Source of the DNA: Ignelater luminosus
Lineage: Eukaryota > Arthropoda > Insecta > Coleoptera > Elateridae
Direction: 5' to 3'
DNA length: 64,000 nt
NCBI GenBank assembly: GCA_011009095.1
Contig: VTPC01090551.1
Span: 37,553-101,552 of the forward strand
In this document: positions 1-9,600 of the stretch, piece after piece
Numbering within the stretch: the first letter of the stretch is position 1
Layout: each line of letters begins with the position of its first letter
Notes under the pieces: model-generated
Database searches by the model: none
Told to the model about the DNA's origin: nothing
Seen by the model: only the letters and a program-made list of their open reading frames with translations
Program-made: the position numbers and the translations under genes

Positions 1-1990
1 GTATGAGACTAAATAAAACACCTCATGGGACGCACGGTCACGGCCAAGGAGAACTTTGTTAAAAATGTCTACTACGAGGATGTTTTGCTCGTGGCTCGTT
101 AGTAGTTTAGTTTTAAACCTTCAGGAGCTTTTAGATGTAATTGCTTGTGTCGGTTTTGTGAGGTTATGTCTTTGTTTTTTTACTTCCCTTTGATCAAAAG
201 AATGAAAACAAATGTTGTATATTGGATCCATTTAAAGCGATGCGGGTTATTCGAGACCAGACCAATTTACCATATATACAAATAAAAGAAATCCCGTTAA
301 ATGAGTTGTACTCATGTTACAGCCGCCGAAACAGAATTTATGTTAATTACCAACTTCATTGCATGTGCATTTATATTATACGAAAACATACGTTGACACA
401 CACACAGGTTGGTGTACACCCAGAGGTGGTTTGTACATACAATTTCGGAACAGGTGTGTAATATAATCTCATGAAAAAGTTCAGGTATGTGTTGTAATAA
501 TAAATTTAAGTATCATCAGAATGGGTAATAAATAAACAGATTTTATTGTGGCATTAAGAGGTATTTAGAATTTTTCTTCGAGTTAACAGCAAAGAAGAAT
601 TTTCAAATTTAGTTTAAGAAGTAATTGAAAATAAATTGGATACGCGGGGCAAACTGAGCTAATTTAGGAGGTCATTTCTGTAATGACCGCCGAGCCGAGC
701 AAACCCTACAGCCAAGTTAATTAACCTGCAGTGGCGAACACCCCCTTTGCGAACCCATACGTTATTCGCCAATAATAACTGCCACCCCTGTAGGACACAC
801 AAAAAAACGTACATTTCAACTTCATTTTTCACGCCCACACACAAGATTGATAGTTATTTTATGCAATTTAACTGATGCAAATTTACCTCCTTTTTTATCT
901 CTAGGAAAACGTAATACTAGACAGGAATAAAAGAATTCCAGAACGAATATTATCATTTCAGGTTTTGAATGCCGAGAAGAAGTAACAAGTTTTTGTAAAA
1001 CAATAAACGTTGTGACTTCCCAAGTCCAGTCGAGCACATAAGAAAATATTTGTAATTCAAATCTGAGAGTGTATAGTAGTATATAAGGGGGGAAGAAAAA
1101 CTGGTCTTGGTCGAAGTTACCTTGTCGTTCTACCTCTCAAAGCCCCCTTTTATGTCCTTTTTAGCCTTCTGGCTATTCTTCGTCCCTGCAAGGTTGTATT
1201 GTTTTGCTCAGCGTGCACTCGGTTCTTCGAAGTGTTCTCAAAGCGCGCTTTGATGCTGTGCTATGTATGGATGCGTGTGTGCTTTAGTGAACAGGTAGAA
1301 TATAATGTGGTGAATTTCTTTTCTATTAGTTAAAAAGAGAAAAAGAGACAGGAATGTTTTGACAGTATACAACCACGTTTAGAGTCTTCTGAACTGCGGG
1401 GAATCGATATACACCCACTAGACTGTTAGTTGGATTTGATGTGAATTTTAAATATTACTACGAAAGCAAGAACTGACCACACTCAGGGAATACCATTTGT
1501 TGGAAGTGTGTTTACCTAGAATTTGTTTTGCAATAACGTGCGGTTTGTTGTCCTAGCAAATTTTTGTTGCATTATAAATTTTCGTTCTAGAAACTGGTAA
1601 TTAACATGCAGAATATTCATTTATGGACATGCAACCACATAGAATTTATGACGGTAATTTTCGTTTTTTAGATTGTTGAGCAACATGAGAATACATTACA
1701 ATTAGAAAAATTTGAAGATCACGAATGAATTGAAAGAAATCATTCAAAGATCATCATTTTTGTATACTAGCTAGATCGTTCAGTGGCGAATTTTCTAACA
1801 TTTCTCAAGCAGGTTTTGAATCAGCTCAAAGCTGACAATGTTTACTCAAGAATACATATGTGGGCCTTATTGATTTTTGTTTGATCATAAGTGCTTTGAG
1901 GTTGGGTTTGAAGAGGCCATCAACTTAGTATTCTGATTAACACATTGACGTCTATGAAACTCAATATAGAAGAATCCAGCGAACTTCCTA
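1..1990. other. AT-rich DNA, no gene recognised
   Basis: I see no protein family, RNA gene or mobile-element signature here. The longest open frames (61-79 codons) have no recognisable motif and no plausible gene context. One short perfect dyad, GGTCATT / AATGACC with a 5-base spacer, lies at 670-688; its significance is unknown. Confidence 0.6.
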
Positions 1991-1999
1991 TTGCCACAC

Positions 2000-3480
2000 C
2001 TAAACAACTTCAAGTGGTGTTTGTGCTCTTCTTCCTTAATGTTTTTCGAAGAAACCAACCTGTCAATTTTTTATAAAGAAGCTGCCTCTTCGCACCTCGA
2101 CCTTCCTTGGATGCATCATTCAGGTTAGGAGAAACATTATCAAAACTTTCTTCCAGATCAACTGAAGGTTTCTCCTGATCCATTTTGTGCATAAGGTAAT
2201 GAATGTTAAGATAAATGTACAAAGTACTTCTTCTTCATCGATGTTAATATCAGACTGGTTTCGGCTAAATAGATGGCTGTTTAGGGAAGTACTTTGTATA
2301 CTTATTCTTCTGAAAGTGTCTTTGCGTCTTGTCATTTGTATTCATTCTTGCGAAGCTGCATCGAAAACCGACACGGTATGCCAAGTAATGCTTCCAGCTC
2401 CTTAACCTTCATCGAGGTAGATAAATTAGTTGAAATTTGAACTTAAGTTTCAATCAGTCTAGCTATGCTCTCTATCAATATTACGCTCCCGTCTAATTTT
2501 TTTTAAAAGTTACCTTTCGCCCCACACCTTCTTTTGATCTATCATTCAGGTTAAGAAGATCGAATTAAAACCACTTTGAAACCAATCGAAGGCCTCTACA
2601 GAAGTACTTAAGCTATTTGAACGTTGAGCTTTACTGAGGTGGCACACTGCTACGTTTAGGTCTCAGTCAGTGTCATCTTAACCATTACCTTCTTATAGGC
2701 ACCCATGGAGGCGTGGAGAGTCCGCTTGGATCTTGAAAATGTTAATATCAACTTTTGATATACCAAAACACGATGTAACAGACTGGTCAGAAAGGTTGCC
2801 GTAATTTCAGTTTCTTGCCTTTTGCAACTCGACCTTCTTTGGTTGCATCATTCAGGTTAAAATGACTATATCGCAAGTCTCCTCAACATGATCAGTGATG
2901 CTTCCACCTTCTTAAGGTCAGGCTTCTATCAAGCTTTCCTCTCTGCTACTACTGTTACGCTTCGGTCTAGATTTCATGAGAGAAACCACCTTTCACATCT
3001 TGACCTTCTTTAAATGCATCATTCAGGTTAGAAAAGCCGCCGCCAAAACTTAACTTCGAAATCAATTGACAAACTCGACGGAATATCTTTGCACTTTGTT
3101 CTCGTTTTCATTCTTTCCGTCGGCGTCGCTTCGTGCTTACGGTCACAAATCTGCCCAGCACGACAAGTAATGCTTCGAGCATCTCCTTCGAGGTAGCTAA
3201 AATAGTGAAGGTCGAGCTTTGTCCTCTTCCAAGTCAGTCGAGCACTCCTTTTTACTGTTACGCTTCGGTTGCAATCTTCTGGAAACAAAGCAGCTTTAGG
3301 ACCTTTACCTTTACAGAATGCATTATTCGCGACAGAAGGAATGTTACCAAAGCTCCAGATTTTTAGGCATCTTGCCTCTTTCGAGGCAGTCAAGTTAGTT
3401 GAAGGAACAAGACTACGTATGGTTGTTCTTAGTCGAGTTTCGCTCTGCTCTCCATTAAGTCACTTGCGGTGTTCCAAAAT
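2000..3480. repeat. Degenerate local repeat, variable unit length
   Basis: A sub-motif close to TGCATCATTCAGGTTA, usually preceded by an ACCTTCTTT-like stretch, recurs near 2112, 2545, 2845, 3018 and, more decayed, near 3320. Companion motifs recur between them: TAATGCTTCCAGC-like near 2387, 2895 and 3168; TTACGCTTCGGT-like near 2484, 2956 and 3260; and CGAGGTAG/CGAGGCAG-like near 2412, 3190 and 3382. Spacings of about 430, 300, 170 and 305 bases show units of unequal length or internal deletions. Open frames through it (for example 3028-3393 on the minus strand) look like by-products of the repeat. The array abuts the 3' end of the LINE at 3483. Confidence 0.6.
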
Positions 3481-3484
3481 TGGA

Positions 3485-3500
3485 TTACTTACTTACTTAA
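3485..3500 (-). repeat. Tetranucleotide LINE 3' tail
   Basis: On the minus strand the element ends in about three to four AAGT units after GATT. A short tandem tail of this kind marks the 3' end of many non-LTR elements and fixes the orientation. Confidence 0.65.
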
Positions 3501-3524
3501 TCCTGGTCTTTTTAGCCTTGCGAG

Positions 3525-4000
3525 TCAGGCTGTGTGGAGTTCAGCTACAGTCTTGGGTTTCTTTTCACTGCTTGCCTCCAGGCTTATCTGTCCAGTGATC
3601 ATCTGCGAACCTCGTTCCACTTGATGTCTCTCCTTTCCGCCGCTTCCTTGACTTCTTCTACCCATGTCAGTCGTGGTCTTCCCCTTTTGTTTCTTCCGGG
3701 CTGCCTTGACTTCATACACTCTTCTTACCGACCTATTACCCTCCATTCTCATAACATGTCCTAGCCATTTTAATTGTCCTTCCTCTATTTTGTTTTGCAC
3801 TGGTTCCGTCTGTAGTTTTTCCTCTGAACACGGTGTTTCTTATTCTATCTACTCTCGTTTTTCCCTCTATTTTTCCAAGGAATCTCATCTCTGCGCTTTG
3901 CAGATTTTCCTTTTTGGTCCTTGTCATTGTCCATGCTTTAGATCTGTATCCCAAGCCGGGAATCCAAAAAAAAGATTCGAGTGTCCTAAATTGCTCATTA
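3525..4000 (-). pseudogene. LINE pol C-terminal region
   Basis: The minus strand reads RSKAWTMTRTKKENLQSAEM followed by RFLGKIEGKTRVDRIRNTVF (about 3960-3840), then in another frame QLKWLGHVMRMEGNRSVRRV (about 3775-3715). This order (YGSExW, AEMRFLR, RDRIRN, LKWLGHVMRM) is the standard C-terminus of endonuclease-type LINE polyproteins in insects. A frameshift separates the two segments. The YGSEAW start has become YRSKAW. Confidence 0.8.
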
Positions 4001-4149
4001 CCCTTTGCTCGAAATGTGGTAAAAAGTCTCCGCAACCAGAGCGTCGGGTTTTGTGAAAGGGTTCGGAAAGTGTGTTTTCTCAGTTTCCTGCAAATATCTC
4101 GGAAACTATTCAATCTTATCCTATAAACAATTAAAGAATGTAAGATTTT

Positions 4150-4972
4150 CCACAAAAAAGGTCACAAGTTTTTTTGCGCACTGTAAGTCTTCTAAGGTTT
4201 GCTCTATGATTCCCCTTATTCTTTATTCCAGTATTCTGGCGTATAGTTTTGTTGTTGTGCTGGGCAGGGTGATTCCTCTGTAGTTTTTGCGTTCCCTTGC
4301 ATCCCCTTTCTTGTATATTAGTACTATAATTCCTGTTTGTCAATCACTTGGGTCTATGTCTATATTTAGTACTCTATTCATCAGTATCACTAGTGCTTTC
4401 ATTACTCTGTTTTTTCCTGCGTTTATCATTTCTATAATGATATTGTCTATTCCCGTTGCCTTGCTCCTTTTCGTCTTGTTTATCGCGTCTATTACTCCCC
4501 TCTCTGTTATTGCAACTTCTTGCGTCTGTTGTTTCTATTCTATCCCTTTCTGGTTATACTCTACTACGTTCTGCCTTGTTCCTTCTTCCTTTCCTTCCAG
4601 TGAGTTCATGAAATATTGTCTCCAGCTCCTCATAATCTTCTCTTCCTCTATTATTTCACCTTTATCGTCTTTCATATTTCTTAGCGTGGCAGTTTTTTCT
4701 TTTCTTGCGTTTCTTAGAGTTTTTGGTTTTCATTACCGACTGTATTCATGTTTCTTTTTTAACCTTTTTCATTTCTCTCTGGTATGCCCCATAGTGTTGC
4801 GGCCTTTTGGTTTCTAGATAGTTTTTTCACTTTTGTTTTTTCTTCTTAATTGCGTTTTTAATTTCTTCATACCACCAGAGTGTCCTATTTAGCTCCCTAT
4901 TTGAGATTTTAGTCATACCACATGCTTTCTTGGCTGCAGACAGGATTGCTTTTTAAGGTCGTTCCATAATTC
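4150..4972 (-). pseudogene. LINE linker and N-terminal half of reverse transcriptase
   Basis: After the endonuclease come KKACGMTKISNRELNRTLWW-like linker residues (about 4935-4860), then an RT N-terminal block. The block reads MKALVILMNRVLN, a stop, then IIVLIYKKGD and NYRGITLPS (4390-4265), which matches the fingers region of LINE reverse transcriptases. The reading frame is broken several times. Homology stops after LEDLQCA near 4190, where the palm domain with the catalytic aspartates should begin. What follows is unrelated to the palm, so a deletion of several hundred bases is inferred. Confidence 0.78.
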
Positions 4973-5440
4973 TTATACTGCGACATTTTGTCTAATATCT
5001 TTTAATTCCTGTTCTAAGATTTCCTGATATTTTTCTTTAATCTGCGGTTCCTTCAGTTTAAGACATCTTATCTTTTCTTTAGTTACTTTTCTTTTGGCGA
5101 TTTTGGTTATTGTCTTTGTTCCATAATCTCCTTTCATGGTGTCTAGAAAAAGGTTGCTTCTGATCTCCGATACTCGTTTCACTTTAACATCTTTGATATT
5201 AATTAGTTCTCTGCTCACTAAAAAGTAGTCTATTATCGACTTCTCATTTCTGCTGATCTTATGTATTTCGTTATGCTTGAAGTGCGTGTCCATAACCATC
5301 ATTTCATTTTCTCTGCAAAGTTCAGTATTCTTTCTCCGTTTGAATTCCTTGGTTCCCCAGACATCATTCAAATCCTTCATTCTGGACTCCAATTCAGACA
5401 TTTAGGTCTCCCATTATTATCACTTTTCTTGTATTGTTAC
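4973..5440 (-). pseudogene. LINE endonuclease domain, C-terminal part
   Basis: The minus strand reads RKVIIMGDLN just upstream of 5401, which is the conserved GDxN active-site segment of exonuclease/endonuclease/phosphatase-type LINE endonucleases. It is followed by ELCRENEMMVMDTHFKHNEI and then SIIDYFLVSRELINIKDVKV, the usual strand pattern near the end of this domain. The conserved late SDH motif has become RSN. A stop lies just after GDLNV, so the domain is not translatable. Upstream endonuclease motifs are missing. This part would have nicked target DNA in an active element. Confidence 0.8.
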
Positions 5441-5544
5441 TGTTTAATTCATCTCTCTCCTTTTTTATGGGTTATTCCCATTTGCTCATTCTTTTTCTCT
5501 CCTCAAGAGTATTTTAACTCTAAAGTTGTTACTTTTGCGCTTTA

Positions 5545-7865
5545 ATTTTTTGGTTTTTCTCTGCTTTTACTATCCAAGTTCTTTCTAGAGATGTTATCTT
5601 GACGAAACTTCGCATTTTGAAGTAATTTTCATGTATCTATTGATTTTTTTGATCTAATTCTTTTCAAATCCTGTTTTTGGCTGATGGCAATTGGTTGGGT
5701 GTTTTTCTTCGCAAACCAATACACTTAGTACGTTGCACTTCCGCGGTCTCCAAGTAGATTCTTCATTATGTTTTTGTTAAGGTTTCATTGTTGCATTCCG
5801 TTTCATTTGAAACGTCGATCTTTAATCTCAAACCCCTTTAAGTGATTGTTACATCGTCTCAATGGCTAAACCATAATTAAATCTTTAAACATACAGATAC
5901 CAAATTGAAGAGTAAGCGTTGTAACTTTAAAGGTTAAACTCCAAAATAAACAAATCATTAGCTTATTATTAGCCAAGTCTTTGGGGCGTTTCAAAACAAA
6001 AAAGGTCTTATTCAGATATTTGATTTAGAAATGTATCTTAAGTAAACAATAAAATTCAAGATGGAACTAAGCCTACTCGTGATGAAGTCACCAAGAGTAT
6101 CCTAAATATTTGAAGAAAATTGTCAGCACGTGTCAATTTTATTATGCTTCAACGATCATCTCAGAGCAGGCCAAAAATTATAAAAGACACCGTCCATCTT
6201 AACCTGCTTGAATCCTGAATGTAAGAAAGACCATTTCCATAATGAACCTGCAATCTTTCAAGGTGACTTCAAAATCGTGCCCTGAAGATTCCAACTTTTG
6301 GCTCGTTATTTGAAGGTCAGGTGATCAAATACGAATGAATGATGTTCACTCAAATTAACTACTTTGACAGGTACCAATTAAAACAAAAAAATTCCTTTTT
6401 TTCCTATGTTTGACCAACAAGAAAGTCTTACCGATTGATCCCATCTAGGGCATACAGAACAAACACAATATGAAACGAAAACAGTTCACAATTTTCTGAA
6501 AGATAATCCAATTAAAGAATTATGATTTATGAACCACGCATAATAAGAACAAGAGAAAAAATAAAAAGAATTTTGTTTACAACTCGACAAAATTATCCTG
6601 AAATCCTGAATCGAAGATTACATTATACAATAAAGGAAGTTGCATTCCAAATTCAATTTCTAATCTGTCGCCAGTATGCGGAGAGCAAATTACATTATCG
6701 ATTTCAAAAGTTTCAGAGACCGCAGTTTGAAATTAATAACGAGAACTTTTAATGCAAAAGAAATACAAATATTCCTGGGTGATTAAAAAGTGATTTATGT
6801 GATGTAATCGAGATTTCGACACCTAAAGTTTTCGAACCAAACATTAAAAAGCAATTAATGTAAAAAAGAAAGATTTTAAGTTCGTCTGGAAAAAAAGAAC
6901 AAAAAGGATATCTCTACTAAAATTACATGGAGGAGAAATTTAGGTTAAAATACTCAAAATGTTGATTTGTAACTAGGAATGGGATGAAGGGAAGAAATAA
7001 AAAAAATGACGTCCTGATAAGGGTAAAATAAACGTGCGCGTGCTAATACATCCCAGTTTTGGTTTAACCGATAAAATTATTTCTCCTGCTGTTTGATATT
7101 TCATTTATATGCAAAAAAGAATGCAAAATAACCCGATTTACATTTTTTGTTTATAAAAAGTAAATACAAATATTTTCCTTTCTATATACATAAAACCCTT
7201 GCAGCAGGTACAAACAGGAATTCTTTTATATTATACGCAGAGCAAGCACATCGTAATCATCAAGCAGTAATAATAAAAGCAATCTCGAATCAATTTTAAA
7301 CCACCTTGATCCAAATACGGTATGGAATCTTTAACAACATTTATAAATACTGAACGGACAGGATGTGAAGACTTGCAGGTACATATACTTTGGAGAAACA
7401 AGGCAAAGAACGAATTCGCATCATTAATAAATCAATCAAAACGATCACTAATCAAAGTCGTGCAAAAACAAATATTTGTACAAAATCAAGGACGTAATTG
7501 GAATTAACGTATAATTATGAAGCGATACTCGTTTTGGTAGTATCTGTTCAGCTTGTTCGTTTCAGTCACTTGACAAGCATTCCAGTTATTCACCAATAAT
7601 AAAATCTTCTTCATCACAGCGAACTGATTTCGTTAATATCAAAATTATTCATTTTTTAAATATTAGAAACAAATTCAACAGATTCATTAATCAATAGCGT
7701 TTTTAAATAACCTTACTCGAAACTTACAAGGCCAAGAATTACATGCATACGACTTAATTTAAAACAAAAAATTATTTTCCAAACATTCGATAAATTTATA
7801 CAGCAGCCGTTACTGAATTTTCCTACGTTGGAAAAAAGAAATTAACACTGCAATCAGCTGATTTT
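5545..7865. other. AT-rich DNA, no gene recognised
   Basis: No domain, RNA gene or clear repeat is visible. The two open frames of 61 and 76 codons (6522-6752 and 7322-7507) have a composition typical of chance AT-rich translation and lack motifs. Confidence 0.55.
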
Positions 7866-7869
7866 CAAT

Positions 7870-7931
7870 AATATTGAGTATTTAGCCTCGTTAATTAATG
7901 AATATTGAGTATTTAGCCTCGTTAATTAATG
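7870..7931. repeat. 31-bp perfect tandem duplication
   Basis: The 31-base segment at 7870-7900 is repeated exactly at 7901-7931, and a third copy begins (AATATTGA) at 7932 before diverging. The unit contains TTAATTAAT. Its exactness suggests a recent duplication. Confidence 0.95.
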
Positions 7932-8421
7932 AATATTGAATAAGGTCCTTTGTTTAAAACGTTACTGTGCTCATACTACAATGTTGAACATAATTATTTA
8001 AAATTTTCGATTTTACTTTTTTTCTATAAATCGCAAGCAAGCTCTTAATTTATATTTGCAATCGGTCAGTCTATAGAAGACGGACTCTGATGAATATTTA
8101 ACACATAACTCAGTTCTGCATGAAGTCCAGTGGATGCAGACGTGGGTTATTATTATTACTATTATTCAAAGACATTCAAAATATACAAATAAAACAAAAA
8201 TAGAAACAGTAATACAAACATACAGACATCGAACAAAAACACAATGATACCAAAATTCTTCGATGAAACAAAAACATTCCCTAGTAAAAAATATGCAGTG
8301 CGAACGCCGGCTGTGGAACGCTTTAAATAAAAAATTCTGTGTGCTTCTGAGACCAAATTTTCGGATACGTCAACCTTATTTCCCAATGGGCCATCTATTC
8401 GAATAATTTTCATTCTTTTTA
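7932..8421. other. AT-rich spacer
   Basis: Nothing recognisable. The minus-strand open frame at 8162-8476 is a chance translation; its glycine run comes from the poly-C tract at its start. Confidence 0.5.
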
Positions 8422-8439
8422 CCCCCCCCCCCCCCCCCC
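8422..8439. repeat. Poly-C homopolymer
   Basis: Eighteen consecutive C bases followed by TCCCACC. Its length is prone to sequencing error. Confidence 0.95.
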
Positions 8440-8635
8440 TCCCACCGATGACGTCATCAATTTTTGTAAATGTCAACCCTCAATTTTTCTTACAGATTCT
8501 GATTCTCTTAAAAATTCTTCGTACGTTAAGCATACAATTATGTTAGTGACGTAACTAGGAACGCGATATGGATGGAAGGGCAATTCTGTTGTCAGAAATG
8601 TCGCTTTATAATAACTTTTGTGTTACATATCTATC

Positions 8636-9600
8636 TCGGCCTGTCAAGCCTTTTGGGTTTCTCGTGTCTGTTGGACAGTTCGGGCTTGTTGGGCCGTTTG
8701 GACTTCTCGGCCATTCGGGTTTCTCTGCTCGAGCTTCTTGGACTTTTCGACCCTTCGGGCTTCTCGGGTCTGTCGAGTCATTCGGATCTCTCAGGCCTCT
8801 TGAACCTTTCCGACTTCTCGGCCATTTGGATTTCTTTGTCGGGCCGATCAACAAGTTATCGGGTCTTCTTCGGGCCCCGTCAAGTTTATCTCCAGTTGGG
8901 TCGGGCTGGATCAGACCTAGAAATCTCGGCCCGTTCAGAGTTCTACCTGACGCGGTCCAAAGAAAAACCGGTAACTTCTTGGTCGTCCGACAGATCCGAA
9001 CGGTCCGACAAAAGAGCCTGAATGACCGAGAAGTCCAAAAGCCCGACAGACAGAGATTCGAACGACCCGAGAGGCCTGAAAGGCCGAGAAGTCTAAACGA
9101 TCTGACGGATTCGAACGCCGCGAGAGATCCGAACAGTGCAATAGACCATAGAGGCCCGAAGAACCGTGAAGTTCAAAAGGTCCAACACGTCCGAACGGGC
9201 CGACACACCCGAGAGATCCGACAGGCCCGGTAGAACCGAACGGCCTGATAAATCTGAGAGGCCCGAAAAGTCTAAAAGGTCAATGGACTCGACAAGCCCT
9301 ATAAATCTGACAGGCTCGAAAAATCCGAACGAGCCGAGAGACCCGAAGGGCCGAGAAGTCGGAAGATCCAAAAGGTTCAACAGACCCGAACGACCTGACG
9401 GACCCGAGAGATCCGAACGGTTCAGTAGAAAAGTCCAAAAGGTTCCAACGAGTCCGAGAGATCTGAACAGTCTGATAGACCTAAGAGCCCCGAAGAGCCG
9501 GCAAGTTCAATAGGTTCAACGAAGCGGACGGCAGACGGACTCTAGAGATCCGGTAGACCTGAAAAATCCAAAAGGTTCAACGACCCGACTGACCGGATGC
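8636..9600. repeat. 9-bp minisatellite with a strand switch (large imperfect inverted repeat)
   Basis: The right part (about 8980-9600) parses into 9-base units of consensus GANNGRYCC, for example GAACGACCC, GAGAGGCCT, GAGAGATCC, GAACGGCCT. The left part (about 8640-8900) consists of the reverse complement, GGRYCNNTC, for example TTCGGGCTT and CTCGGCCAT. The two arms are separated by about 75 bases, so the locus is a large imperfect palindrome. Because nine is a multiple of three, all frames stay open for long stretches. The plus strand right arm yields PERPDRPEK-like repeats and the left arm SGLLGLSG-like repeats. These are best explained by the repeat, not by a gene: no start context, exon structure or non-repeat domain is visible. 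Confidence 0.85.

Larger units (their letters stand above)
3483..5540 (-). mobile_element. 5'-truncated, decayed non-LTR retrotransposon (LINE)
   Basis: Read on the minus strand, remains of one LINE polyprotein appear in the expected order: end of the apurinic-type endonuclease (5420-4973), N-terminal half of reverse transcriptase (about 4800-4150), then the C-terminal tail (about 3990-3525). The 3' end carries a short AAGT repeat, seen on the plus strand as TTACTTACTTAC at 3485-3500. Many stops and frame changes show it is dead, and the central RT part with the catalytic FADD box is missing. The N-terminal endonuclease part is also absent, as expected of 5' truncation. The tail and the C-terminal sequence suggest an RTE-like or similar endonuclease-bearing clade, but I cannot fix the clade by eye. 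Confidence 0.8.

Noticed and set aside
1081..1154. Possible hairpin between ATAAGGGGG and CCCCCTTTTAT
   Set aside because: The arms differ in length and the loop is about 55 bases; weak without conservation evidence.
4287..4817. Plus-strand hydrophobic 176-codon frame resembling a membrane protein
   Set aside because: It is the complement of the minus-strand LINE reverse transcriptase; the T-rich strand always looks hydrophobic.
8568..9513. Long overlapping open frames of up to 221 codons on both strands
   Set aside because: They come from the 9-bp repeat, whose period keeps all frames open; the translations are simple tripeptide repeats with no domain.
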